Positions 16,489 through 23,849 are shown, counted from the first letter of the stretch. The stretch is DNA of 33,908 nucleotides from Actinomycetota bacterium (GCA_947463725.1 CANHRM010000011.1:1-33908), one strand, 5' to 3'. Numbers and translations: made by a program. Notes: generated by a model not told the origin, from the sequence alone.

Positions 16489-17838
16489 ATGAATCCAATT
16501 TCTGCACGTAAATTCAGCGCAGCCGGTACTGACTGGGCGGCGCTTCTTACGGGGCTTGGTCTGGGTCTAACTGTGGCTCTTGAACTCACAGCTTTGCGAG
16601 CATCAGATATTTCTTCTTTCTATTTGATCATCCAAACAATTTCACGCTTTGCTGCACTTATCGGTACATACTTCGCGCTTCTTGGAATTTTATTGGTATC
16701 GCGCATTCCTTGGGTAGAGCGCGGTGTGGGTCACGATCGTTTAATTACTTGGCATCGGAAGCTAGGCCCTTGGTCACTTTATTTGATTGGGTTCCACGTA
16801 CTTCTAATTACTTTTGGCTATGCCGGACAGTTCCAAGAGAAGATTTTAGGCGAATTCATAAATATATTAACTACCTTTAACTGGATGTGGGCTGCACTCG
16901 CCGGATTTATTTTCATGATCACTGCTGGCGTAACTTCATATAAGAAAGCACGAGCTAAATTAAGTTATGAAACTTGGTGGATAATTCACGTTTCAACTTA
17001 CTCTGCAATCGCACTATCTTTTATGCATCAAATCTTAAATGGTCCGATGTTCATTGGCCATCCATTAAATAAAACTTTCTGGATATTCCTATACGGGGCG
17101 ATGGTATTCAGTATTGTTTATTGGCGAATCGCTATTCCTACCTTTAGATCATTCCGCCATAGTTTGAAAGTTGAGAAGATTGTGACTGAAGGTCCAAATA
17201 TGGTTTCAGTTATTATGCGTGGTAACAATCTTGATAAATTAGGTGCTCAAGGTGGGCAATTCTTTGGTTGGCGCTTCATGTCAAAAGGCCATGCTTTAAT
17301 TTCACATCCATATTCATTATCAGCTGCACCTACAGCTCATTACTTACGCATTACAGTAAAAGATTTGGGAGATCACTCGAAATCTCTGGCTGATCTGAAA
17401 CCAGGTACTCGAGTATTTCTTGAGGGCCCTTACGGGGCTTTTACAGCTGGTCGCGCATCACGCAAGCATGTAGTTCTAGTTGGCGGAGGTGTTGGAATCA
17501 CACCTATTCGAGCACTAATGGAAGAGTTTCGGTCCGGAGTTCAGTTAGATGTCATTTTCCGGGCGTCAAAATCAGAAGATTTAGTTCTACGTGAAGAAAT
17601 GGATTATTTAGCAGCTCAATCTCAAGACAGCATACGAATTCATTACTTGGTTGGCTCGCGCAAGATTTATCCAATGGATGCTAAGTCGCTTAAGGCACTT
17701 GTTCCTAGGTTTGCCGATTCTGATATTTATATTTGCGGTCCTGGACCTTTAGTCGAAGCAGTTCGTGAAGCAGCTAAAGATTTAGGTGTGCCAAAGAATC
17801 GATTCCATGATGAAGCATTTGCTTTCCACTCCGAATAA
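16489..17838 (+). CDS. Membrane ferric-reductase-like flavocytochrome (FAD/NAD(P)H oxidoreductase)
   Basis: 449 aa from ATG 16489. The N-terminal half has about six membrane helices of the ferric-reductase-like domain with candidate heme-ligand histidines in WHRKLG, GFHVLL, WWIIHVSTYSAI and FMHQIL. From about residue 225 comes a ferredoxin-reductase module: FAD-binding HPYSLSAAP, NAD(P)-binding VLVGGGVGITPIRALMEEF, and terminal YICGPGPLVEAVREAAKDLG. It probably moves electrons from cytosolic NAD(P)H through heme to an acceptor on the outer face. The next two genes encode an exported FMN-binding protein and the FMN transferase, so that acceptor is likely the FMN protein. The final electron acceptor is unknown. 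Confidence 0.87.
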   Translation: MNPISARKFSAAGTDWAALLTGLGLGLTVALELTALRASDISSFYLIIQTISRFAALIGTYFALLGILLVSRIPWVERGVGHDRLITWHRKLGPWSLYLIGFHVLLITFGYAGQFQEKILGEFINILTTFNWMWAALAGFIFMITAGVTSYKKARAKLSYETWWIIHVSTYSAIALSFMHQILNGPMFIGHPLNKTFWIFLYGAMVFSIVYWRIAIPTFRSFRHSLKVEKIVTEGPNMVSVIMRGNNLDKLGAQGGQFFGWRFMSKGHALISHPYSLSAAPTAHYLRITVKDLGDHSKSLADLKPGTRVFLEGPYGAFTAGRASRKHVVLVGGGVGITPIRALMEEFRSGVQLDVIFRASKSEDLVLREEMDYLAAQSQDSIRIHYLVGSRKIYPMDAKSLKALVPRFADSDIYICGPGPLVEAVREAAKDLGVPKNRFHDEAFAFHSE

Positions 17839-17852
17839 AAAGAGGTAATGAT

Positions 17853-18569
17853 ATGAAACGCTTTCTACTAATCGCAGCCGGCACAGTCGGTGGTTTAGGA
17901 GCAGTGCTCTCAATTACTCCACCTCAACTTAGTGCAACTTCAACTGGCGTTGGTTTAGATTTGGGAACGCTACCAACTGCAAGTAATACAACCCAAGAAC
18001 CAGTCTCAACTCCAAGTGCTGCAACTACAACAACTTCAGCTGCTCCGACTCAGAGCGCAACAAAGACTGCTAAGCCAACCAAATCAGCAACAACAAAGCC
18101 AACAACAGCGGCTCCAACTGTTACCGCTACACCCGCGCAAAATTCCACAACTACTCCTACCCAAACGCCAACCCAAAGTTCCACTCCTGCGCCAACTCAC
18201 ACACAAACACCTACTCCTACGCCAACTCCTACACCAACCAAGACCGCAACTCCGGTACCAACTAAGACTGCTACTCCTACGCCAACTGTAAATTCTGTGA
18301 ATGGAACCTTCACGGGCCCGGTAGTTAATGTGAATTATGGAAACGTGCAAGTTGAGATCACAGTTTCAAATGGCAAGATAACTAATGTCCGAGCACTTCA
18401 AGCACCATCTGGACGTAATGACCGTTATACAAACTATGCTCTTCCACTTTTGAAGCAACAAACTTTGGCGGCGCAGTCAACAAATATTCAAGGCGCTTCG
18501 GGTGCTAGTTACACAACTTACGGTTGGCGTAAATCGCTACAAGGCGCGATGGCAAAAGCTGGTCTTTAA
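17853..18569 (+). CDS. Exported FMN-binding domain protein with Thr/Pro-rich linker
   Basis: 238 aa. N-terminal hydrophobic signal or anchor (MKRFLLIAAGTVGGLGAVL), a ~100-residue Thr/Pro/Ala linker (about residues 50-148), and a C-terminal FMN_bind domain (from FTGPVVNVNYGNVQVEITV). The covalent attachment motif SGASYT near the end matches the consensus of NqrC/RnfG-type proteins, with FMN expected on Thr221 by a phosphoester bond made by ApbE. It lies 14 bases after the flavocytochrome gene and 6 bases before apbE; an AGAGG ribosome-binding site sits at 17840-17844. Likely role: extracytosolic electron carrier tethered to the membrane. Family call is firm, partner acceptor unknown. Confidence 0.88.
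   Translation: MKRFLLIAAGTVGGLGAVLSITPPQLSATSTGVGLDLGTLPTASNTTQEPVSTPSAATTTTSAAPTQSATKTAKPTKSATTKPTTAAPTVTATPAQNSTTTPTQTPTQSSTPAPTHTQTPTPTPTPTPTKTATPVPTKTATPTPTVNSVNGTFTGPVVNVNYGNVQVEITVSNGKITNVRALQAPSGRNDRYTNYALPLLKQQTLAAQSTNIQGASGASYTTYGWRKSLQGAMAKAGL
18001..18300 (+). repeat. Low-complexity ACT/CCA repeat tract encoding the Thr/Pro linker
   Basis: Degenerate short repeats such as CCAACTCCTAC and ACTCCTACGCCAACT recur through this segment, densest at 18160-18290, encoding TPTPTPTPTKTATP-type sequence. Such tracts are prone to slippage, so length may vary between strains. It is in-frame coding repeat, not a CRISPR. Confidence 0.8.
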
Positions 18570-18575
18570 AAACTA

Positions 18576-19322
18576 ATGCGCACCCAACATGAGATTGAAG
18601 TTTGGGGGACAGTCGTATTTATCGACGTCACAAGTGAAGTTGATGTAGAACCTGCAATTGCTAAGGTAAATCAGCATGTTCACCACGTAGATGAGCTTTT
18701 TTCTACTTATAAGGAAAGCTCAATAATTTCGCGATTACGCCGAGGCGAGATTGAAATAGAGCAATGCCCACCAGAGGTTATTGAAGTCTGGAACTTGTGC
18801 GCATTTGTTAAAGACTTAACCGAAGGTGCATTTGATCCATGGGCCGTAAGTGGGGGCTTTGATCCATCTGGACTTGTGAAAGGTTGGGCAGCTGATAATT
18901 GTGCAGAAATTTTGTTATCAGCTGGCGCTGATCATGTTCAAGTTAATGCTGCTGGTGATTTGGCACTACGTGGTGGATTCACATCTGAGCGACCTTGGTC
19001 AATCGGAGTAGTTAATCCAGATAATCGGCTAGAAATATTACAAACTTTTGAAATTATTGATGGCGCGATTGCCACTAGTGGTACTTATGAGCGTGGAGCA
19101 CATATAAATGATCCAATTACCGGCATGATCGCAATTGGTGCTAAATCAGCAACAGTTATTGGCCCAAATGGCGCAATCGCAGATGCACTTGCAACTGCGC
19201 TTATGGTTTCCGGTCGAGATGGTGGAGTTTGGTTCACGACGTCCGAGTTATCGGATTATTCAGCTTGGGTGATTGATCGCCATGAGAACGTCGCTTGGAG
19301 CATTGGGCCAGCCACCGCATAA
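18576..19322 (+). CDS. apbE: FAD:protein FMN transferase (ApbE family)
   Basis: 248 aa. Family features: FSTYKESSIISRLRRGE near the N-terminus, AFDPWAVSGGFDPSGLVKGWAAD, AGDLALRGG, IATSGTYERGAHINDPITG, and a C-terminal ADALATALMVSG. It transfers FMN from FAD to a Thr/Ser of target proteins, here presumably the FMN-binding protein encoded 6 bases upstream. No signal peptide or lipobox is visible at the N-terminus (MRTQHEIEVWGTVVFIDV), so the enzyme appears cytosolic, whereas many ApbE proteins act outside the membrane. That would mean the target is flavinylated before export (inference). Confidence 0.9.
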   Translation: MRTQHEIEVWGTVVFIDVTSEVDVEPAIAKVNQHVHHVDELFSTYKESSIISRLRRGEIEIEQCPPEVIEVWNLCAFVKDLTEGAFDPWAVSGGFDPSGLVKGWAADNCAEILLSAGADHVQVNAAGDLALRGGFTSERPWSIGVVNPDNRLEILQTFEIIDGAIATSGTYERGAHINDPITGMIAIGAKSATVIGPNGAIADALATALMVSGRDGGVWFTTSELSDYSAWVIDRHENVAWSIGPATA

Positions 19323-19329
19323 TTAGGTC

Positions 19330-19821
19330 ATGGTCGTTACCACAGGTGGATTTACTAGCGCGGGTTTGCAGTTAGAAGCTGAAACGCTATTGCTGCCATC
19401 TCTATCGCAGAATGAAGCAATTGAAATAGGCGAAATTGCTCACCAACTGGGGCGCGATCGAGGATTAGCTATCACGATTGAAGTGCAATTAGGAAAATGG
19501 CCGGTATTTCATTTAGCTCTTCCTGGCACAAAACCAGAAAACGATAATTGGATTGCGCGAAAAGCTCGAGTTGTGCACGCAACTGGTAACTCAACAATGC
19601 GCGAGCGAGTCTTTGCTGAAGAAAATGGTTTTGATTGGTATTTAAAGAACAATTTATCTGAAGAGCTGCATGCAATTCATGGCGGCGGATTGCCACTTAA
19701 TGTGAACGGATTAGGATTAGCAGGAGTATTACTAATTAGTGGCTTGCCTCAAGTTCAAGATCATTTGCTGGGCGTCGAGGTTATTGCAGAATTTTTAGCG
19801 CGAAAAGGTGAACAACAGTGA
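19330..19821 (+). CDS. UPF0303 / DUF336-like heme-degrading domain protein
   Basis: 163 aa. The UPF0303 pattern is clear: ITIEVQLGKWPVFHLALPGTKPENDNWIARKARVV, then SxxMRERV, GGGLPLNVNGLGLAGVLLISGLPQVQDH. The family is related to the GlcG/HbpS fold; a heme-related role is assigned by similarity only and not proven. It begins 7 bases after apbE and its stop overlaps the GTG of the sugar kinase (GTGA), so the five-gene run from the flavocytochrome to the epimerase may be one transcript. TTAGG lies just upstream of the ATG. Function should be treated as unknown. Confidence 0.82.
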   Translation: MVVTTGGFTSAGLQLEAETLLLPSLSQNEAIEIGEIAHQLGRDRGLAITIEVQLGKWPVFHLALPGTKPENDNWIARKARVVHATGNSTMRERVFAEENGFDWYLKNNLSEELHAIHGGGLPLNVNGLGLAGVLLISGLPQVQDHLLGVEVIAEFLARKGEQQ

Positions 19822-20735
19822 GCATTTGGGTTTGCGGCGAAGTCTTAATTGACCTATTGCCCAGCACTCCTACGCGCATTGCAGTTGTTGGCGGTGGGCC
19901 AGCAAATACCGCGAAAGCTCTTTCTCGTCTAGGCCATGAAGTTCAATTTATCGATGGTATTTCTACTGATACTTATGGAATATCGGCACGAGCAGAATTA
20001 GTCCGTGATGGTGTTGGTCTTGATCTTGCGTTAACGAGTGATCTACCAACTTGCACGGCAACAGTTTCAATAGATTCAAACGGTTCTGCTAGTTATGAAT
20101 TCTTAATTGAGAACACTGCAACCTTTGCCTTTGCTGATTCTTGGCTGCCTGATCCAGAACGATTAAAACCTGAAGTTCTACAAATCGGAACACTAGTGAC
20201 GATTATCGAACCTGGTGCTTCTGTGCTTTATGACTGGGCAGTTAAAGTTGGTGAATTTGCGCCAATTATCTTTGATCCGAATATCAGACCAAGTGTTATG
20301 CCTGATCTAGTTAAGTACCGTGATGAAGTTGAGAAGTGGATAAAAATCAGTAGCGTCGTTAAATTTAGTGAAGATGATCTTGAAGCGCTTTATCCAAACG
20401 AAGATCCGATCGAAATTGCCAAAATCTGTCTGGAAAAAGGTGTTCAGTTAGTTGTAATCACGCGTGGCGCAAACGGCTTAGTTGGTGTCACTACTGATGG
20501 CGTTGTTAAGGTTCCAGGCATAAAAGTTGCAGTTGTAGATACCGTTGGAGCTGGCGACACAGTTGGCGCGATAATTGTCGAAGCAGTTAAAGAAGTTGGA
20601 ATCGTTAATCTAGTTGGATCCAAATTGCGTGAAGTTTTACATTGCGCTGCAGTTGCAGCGGCGATAACCTGTTCTCGTGCCGGTGCTCAACCACCTCGCG
20701 CATTCGAACTAACCGAGGCACTCGAGCGGAACTAA
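19818..20735 (+). CDS. PfkB-family sugar kinase (fructokinase-like)
   Basis: 305 aa. Ribokinase fold: N-terminal CGEVLIDLLP and VVGGGPANTAKALSRLG (substrate-side glycine motif), LEALYPNEDPIEIAKICLEKG, VVITRGANGLVG, and the C-terminal signature DTVGAGDTVGAIIVEAV with the catalytic Asp in GAGD. It phosphorylates a sugar with ATP; the closest-looking group is fructokinase, but the precise substrate cannot be read from sequence. It overlaps the UPF0303 gene by GTGA and is followed after one base by an aldose epimerase, a logical partner in sugar use. The start GTG is fixed by the overlap. Confidence 0.9.
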   Translation: MSIWVCGEVLIDLLPSTPTRIAVVGGGPANTAKALSRLGHEVQFIDGISTDTYGISARAELVRDGVGLDLALTSDLPTCTATVSIDSNGSASYEFLIENTATFAFADSWLPDPERLKPEVLQIGTLVTIIEPGASVLYDWAVKVGEFAPIIFDPNIRPSVMPDLVKYRDEVEKWIKISSVVKFSEDDLEALYPNEDPIEIAKICLEKGVQLVVITRGANGLVGVTTDGVVKVPGIKVAVVDTVGAGDTVGAIIVEAVKEVGIVNLVGSKLREVLHCAAVAAAITCSRAGAQPPRAFELTEALERN

Positions 20736-20736
20736 G

Positions 20737-21501
20737 ATGCAATTTATTGATGACGCTGAATTCCAAATAAATATTGATTTAGATCAAGGCGCGCGCATTG
20801 CCTCACTTATTTGGCGAGATATGCAGTTCACGCTGCCTTTCCGTGGCACCCCAGTTAACTATGGTTGGTATGGCATGGGTCCTTGGGCTGGTCGTGTGCG
20901 CGATGGCTTGATCACTGGCGCCGATGGACGAGAGCACCAATTGCCGCAAATTTTCGATCCACCAAATGCGCTGCATGGTTTCGGTTTCACTTCATCTTGG
21001 CAAGAGATCGGCCCAGGTCGTTCGTTACTACATCTACCAGCACCTTATGGTGGAGCAACTTTAGAACAAACGATTGAGGTATTAGATGATGCGATTCGTT
21101 GGTCTCTTGAATACGAACCAGGCGAATGTGATTTACCGGCATGGTTAGGTTTGCATCCTTGGTTTGCGCGCGACTTAGATCGTGGCGGCAGCGCCGTAAT
21201 TGATTTTTCTGCAAATCAGATGATGCAACGCGGTTCAGATGGCCTGCCAACTGGTGAATTAGTTAGACCAACGCCAGAACCTTGGGACGATGCTTTCACT
21301 GGAATTATTGGAACTCCTGCAATCATTTGGGAAGACGTTGCTCGTATAGATATTGAGTGCGATGCACCTTGGTGGGTTGTATATAGCGAAGATGCTGAAG
21401 GTGTTTGCATCGAACCGCAAACTGCGCCACCTGATGCCGCTAATTTAGGAATCACCGGTGAACATTACATAGAAGCGCTATTTGTTTTCTCTGAGGAGTA
21501 A
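20737..21501 (+). CDS. Aldose 1-epimerase family protein (mutarotase)
   Basis: 254 aa. Mutarotase features: GMGPWAGRVRDG, NALHGFGFTSSW (first active-site His), GLHPWFARDL (second His) and CIEPQTAPPDAANL (catalytic Glu). The family interconverts alpha and beta anomers of sugars or sugar phosphates. The gene starts one base after the kinase stop, suggesting that the two handle the same sugar. It is convergent with the mshD-like gene; the 65-base gap (21502-21566) contains no evident hairpin terminator. At 254 aa it is shorter than classical GalM (~340), as in many actinobacterial members. Confidence 0.88.
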   Translation: MQFIDDAEFQINIDLDQGARIASLIWRDMQFTLPFRGTPVNYGWYGMGPWAGRVRDGLITGADGREHQLPQIFDPPNALHGFGFTSSWQEIGPGRSLLHLPAPYGGATLEQTIEVLDDAIRWSLEYEPGECDLPAWLGLHPWFARDLDRGGSAVIDFSANQMMQRGSDGLPTGELVRPTPEPWDDAFTGIIGTPAIIWEDVARIDIECDAPWWVVYSEDAEGVCIEPQTAPPDAANLGITGEHYIEALFVFSEE

Positions 21502-21566
21502 CGAGAAAAGAACTAGTCAACTTCTTAACCATGAATTTCCAGCAAATACAAAAGAGCTAACTACGT

Positions 21567-22037
21567 TTAGTTGAAGCCTAATTTCTTATAAAGAATAAGG
21601 GCAGCATGATTATCGGCATCTACATAAAGCATTGATTCCTTGATTTGCTTACTTTGGAAATAGCGCAGCGCGGTAAGCATTAAAGCCTTGCCCAACCCAG
21701 AGCTATGAGTCCTTGGGTTTACGCCAATTACATAAATTTCCCCAATTGCGCCTTCGTTTACCCGGTCGTGATGGATTTTCGTCCAGCAATAACCAATTAT
21801 TTCGCCTTTATCGCGGGCTAAAAAGAAGCCATCCGCATCAAACCAGCTTTCTTTCATTCGATTAGTTAAATCCTGCATTACCCAATCGCCTTGGTCTGGG
21901 TGAGTGATAAAAATCTGGTTATTCAGCGCTAACCACTCATCAGCATCAGTTGATTTGAAAGTTGTTATCTCGGCAGAAGTAGTCGGTTCAGGCAGGTCGG
22001 CAACGAGCGATCGGTGCAATTTTAAAATCGTACGCAC
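21567..22037 (-). CDS. mshD: Single-domain GNAT acetyltransferase resembling the C-terminal half of mycothiol synthase MshD
   Basis: 156 aa. The sequence FFLARDKGEIIGYCWTKIH, GEIYVIGVNPRTHSSGLGKALMLTALRYF and MLYVDADNHAALILYKKLGF closely follows the C-terminal GNAT domain of MshD, which acetylates Cys-GlcN-inositol with acetyl-CoA in the last mycothiol step. Known MshD proteins (~300 aa) carry two GNAT domains, of which the C-terminal one is catalytic; here the N-terminal domain is missing. The GTG start lies 2 bases after the glnR-like gene's stop, so there is no room for it. mshD next to glnR is a conserved actinobacterial pair, and mshA lies 6 kb away, which supports the assignment. Activity on mycothiol precursor is inferred. 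Confidence 0.8.
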   Translation of the reverse strand: MRTILKLHRSLVADLPEPTTSAEITTFKSTDADEWLALNNQIFITHPDQGDWVMQDLTNRMKESWFDADGFFLARDKGEIIGYCWTKIHHDRVNEGAIGEIYVIGVNPRTHSSGLGKALMLTALRYFQSKQIKESMLYVDADNHAALILYKKLGFN

Positions 22038-22039
22038 AA

Positions 22040-22753
22040 CTAAATCCGTTCAGAAACTTGAGCATCTTTCATGGCGCTAGTTACTGTAAAGCGATATCCA
22101 ACATTTCGCACGGTGCCAATAATCGCTTCGTGCTCTGGACCAAGTTTTGAACGAAGTCGTCTGATATGCACATCAACTGTGCGAGTACCGCCAAAATAAT
22201 CATAACCCCAGATTTCTTGCAATAACTGGGCTCGAGTAAAAACTCGACCAGGGTGCTGAGCTAAAAACTTAAGTAGCTCAAATTCTTTGAATGTTAAATC
22301 AAGTGCTCGTCCTTTAATGCGGGCGGTGTAACTATTCTCATCAATTGAAACTTCACCAGTTCTAATTTCACCAGATTCAGGATCACTTTCAGCAAGGTGT
22401 GCCGCAAATTTACCAATCGCAATTCGAATGCGTGCGTCAACTTCAGCAGGCCCCGCAGTATCAAGGATTACATCATCGATGCCCCATTCTGCGCTAAGAG
22501 CTGATAAGCCACCTTCAGTTGTGATAACCACAACTGGTGCACCTGAACCTGTTGTGTAAAGTAACTTAGCCAAATTCTTTGCAGCAGGAATTTCGCGACG
22601 CGCATCTAACAATAAAATGTCTGCTTCAGGCACATCAATTAGAACACTGGCTTCAGCTGGAACAATTTTTACCTGATGTTGCAATAAAGCGAGTGATGGA
22701 AGAACTTCAGCGCTCGCGCCAAGAGTGTTTGTAAGTAGCAACACTCTTGCCAT
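22040..22753 (-). CDS. glnR: GlnR-like OmpR-family orphan response regulator
   Basis: 237 aa. The receiver-like domain (about 1-115) keeps Asp50 in ILLLDAR but lacks the usual acidic pocket and the conserved Lys, as in GlnR, which works without phosphorylation. The C-terminal winged helix (about 130-230) has [26 protein letters not shown]...[14 protein letters not shown]...VRNVGYRF. The stretch [30 protein letters not shown] matches the GlnR/Rv0818 group as I recall it. GlnR controls nitrogen assimilation in actinobacteria. It is transcribed with mshD and divergently from the thioredoxin gene (38 bases between starts). The ATG is preceded by GGAGCAGGTGAG. Nitrogen role here is by homology. 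Confidence 0.85.
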   Translation of the reverse strand: MARVLLLTNTLGASAEVLPSLALLQHQVKIVPAEASVLIDVPEADILLLDARREIPAAKNLAKLLYTTGSGAPVVVITTEGGLSALSAEWGIDDVILDTAGPAEVDARIRIAIGKFAAHLAESDPESGEIRTGEVSIDENSYTARIKGRALDLTFKEFELLKFLAQHPGRVFTRAQLLQEIWGYDYFGGTRTVDVHIRRLRSKLGPEHEAIIGTVRNVGYRFTVTSAMKDAQVSERI

Positions 22754-22791
22754 TTGCGCTCACCTGCTCCCAGTTGCGTTCTAGGTGTTAA

Positions 22792-23220
22792 GTGCCACAG
22801 ACTACTCTCGTGAAATCTTTCCTACCAATTCTTATCGTGCTTGGGGCTGCGACCGCATACGGCTTCTGGTATCAAAAGTCACGGGGCAAGATTCAAGCCA
22901 AAGCCATCTCTGGCAAGGCTTTAACAGCAGCAGTAATCGGTGGGGAACTTGGATCACGGGCTACTTTGGTGCAATTTTCATCAGCTTTCTGCACCCCCTG
23001 CCGGGCAACTCGAACCTTGCTCGAGAGCGTAGTTACCGACATAGACGATGTGCGTCATGTTGAAATAGATGCTGAAACAAATTTGGAGTTAGTGCGCAAG
23101 CTAGATATTCGCTCGACTCCAACTACTCTGATTCTGAACAGTTTTGGCGTTGAAGTAGGGCGGGCAATTGGTGCTCCTAAGCGTGACCAAGTGTTGGCCG
23201 CACTTGCCGCGATCAAGTAA
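22792..23220 (+). CDS. Membrane-anchored thioredoxin-like protein
   Basis: 142 aa from GTG 22792. An N-terminal hydrophobic helix (FLPILIVLGAATAYGFWY) is followed by a thioredoxin domain. Its redox motif is CTPC (Cys67, Cys70) in QFSSAFCTPCRATR, the cis-Pro lies in LDIRSTPTTLIL, and the end is VGRAIGAPKRDQVLAAL. It probably exchanges disulfides while tethered to the membrane. In Mycobacterium the same neighbourhood (mshD, glnR-like, thioredoxin ThiX, DUF4395, CysA2, SseC2) is conserved as I recall, pointing to a role in sulfur or thiol metabolism. Divergent from glnR; followed by the leader-peptide region. Confidence 0.88.
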   Translation: MPQTTLVKSFLPILIVLGAATAYGFWYQKSRGKIQAKAISGKALTAAVIGGELGSRATLVQFSSAFCTPCRATRTLLESVVTDIDDVRHVEIDAETNLELVRKLDIRSTPTTLILNSFGVEVGRAIGAPKRDQVLAALAAIK

Positions 23221-23264
23221 CACCTGCAAGTAACTCGCAATTAGGCTTTTTTACTAGGCCTCTT

Positions 23265-23270
23265 TATTCT
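23265..23270 (+). promoter_or_regulatory. -10 element of the Cys-leader/DUF4395/thiosulfate sulfurtransferase operon
   Basis: TATTCT ends six bases before the leader-peptide ATG at 23277, so the transcript would begin with that ATG. Leaderless starts are also typical of the related mycobacterial leader peptides. No clear -35 is present. Confidence 0.5.
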
Positions 23271-23276
23271 TATGAC

Positions 23277-23360
23277 ATGTCTTTCGCCTTAGATAGCTTT
23301 TTTACCAAACGTCGCGTACTTGATTACGGACGTTTAGCTGTCTCGTTGTGTAGTAACTAA
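23277..23360 (+). CDS. Putative cysteine-responsive leader peptide (27 aa)
   Basis: ATG 23277 to TAA 23358-23360 encodes 27 residues whose core FFTKRRVLDYGRLAVSLC ends with a Cys codon (TGT, 23349-23351) two codons before the last. This resembles the short actinobacterial leader peptides upstream of sulfur genes, with a pattern of the form T-[KR]-R-R-x-x-D-[LY]-x-R-[LV]-A-S-x-x-C (Ms5788A-type in mycobacteria, from memory). Those are thought to sense charged Cys-tRNA by ribosome stalling. It lies 51 bases before the DUF4395 gene of a thiosulfate sulfurtransferase operon, the expected place, and has a leaderless -10. The last codons sit in a hairpin (23353-23385). Regulatory action is inferred. 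Confidence 0.72.
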   Translation: MSFALDSFFTKRRVLDYGRLAVSLCSN

Positions 23361-23385
23361 AACTTAAAGATCCAGTTTTAGTAAC
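23353..23385 (+). promoter_or_regulatory. Hairpin overlapping the end of the leader peptide (attenuator candidate)
   Basis: GTAACTAAAAC (23353-23363) can pair with GTTTTAGTAAC (23375-23385), giving 10 of 11 paired bases around an 11-base loop. The 5' arm contains the final sense codons and stop of the leader peptide and begins one base after its Cys codon. A ribosome stalled on that codon would block the stem. No U-run follows, so a simple intrinsic terminator is unlikely; an effect on translation of the gene at 23412 is more plausible. Confidence 0.5.
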
Positions 23386-23411
23386 CCACAACCAAGAAAA
23401 GTAGGAAACAA

Positions 23412-23849
23412 ATGACAACTTTAGAAAAGAAAGAAACATCAGTAGTAATTGATGCACGTGGTCCCCGTTTTTCGGCAGCGATTACAGTTTTAGTTTTAGC
23501 TGCGGCGCTGACAACTCAATCACTACCTCTGATTGTTTTTCAATTAGCGGTGTTTCTAATTGGCGCAACTAAAGGGCCACAATTCACACCTTACGCATTT
23601 TTCTTTAAGAGCTTAATTAAGCCTCGACTAAAAGGTGGATTTGTACCTGAAGATGTGCGACCACCTCAATTCGCCCAAGCGGTCGGATTCTTGTTCGCAG
23701 CCACTGCAGTTGCTGGGCTGCTATCTGGAATCACAATTCTTTTCACAATTGCAACTGGATTTGCACTAGCAGCAGCTTTCTTGAATGCAGCTTTTAACTA
23801 CTGCTTAGGCTGCGAAGTTTATTTACTGCTTCTACGCGCCCGTCGCTAA
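23412..23849 (+). CDS. DUF4395 integral membrane protein
   Basis: 145 aa with about four hydrophobic helices. The DUF4395 signature is clear: IDARGPRFSAAITVLVLAAAL, then VRPPQFAQAVGFLFAATA, and AAFLNAAFNYCLGCEVYLLLLR with the conserved CLGC pair. The two cysteines near the membrane suggest a thiol-redox or sulfur-transfer role, but the family has no proven function. It sits between a membrane thioredoxin and a thiosulfate sulfurtransferase, its usual context in actinobacteria, so a membrane step in sulfur handling is a reasonable guess. RBS AGGAA at 23404-23408. Preceded by the Cys-leader peptide and hairpin. Confidence 0.88.
   Translation: MTTLEKKETSVVIDARGPRFSAAITVLVLAAALTTQSLPLIVFQLAVFLIGATKGPQFTPYAFFFKSLIKPRLKGGFVPEDVRPPQFAQAVGFLFAATAVAGLLSGITILFTIATGFALAAAFLNAAFNYCLGCEVYLLLLRARR

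Noticed and set aside
18160..18290. Regular short repeats that might suggest a CRISPR-like array
   Set aside because: Repeat units are ~6-12 bases without unique spacers and encode an in-frame Thr/Pro linker.
22780..22792. Leaderless -10 for the thioredoxin gene (TAGGTG)
   Set aside because: The last T of TANNNT is missing at the right spacing, so I do not claim a promoter here.
23243..23270. Possible terminator after the thioredoxin gene (AGGC..GCCT with T-rich flank)
   Set aside because: Only a 4-base stem with an 11-base loop; the T-run is in the loop and not after the stem.
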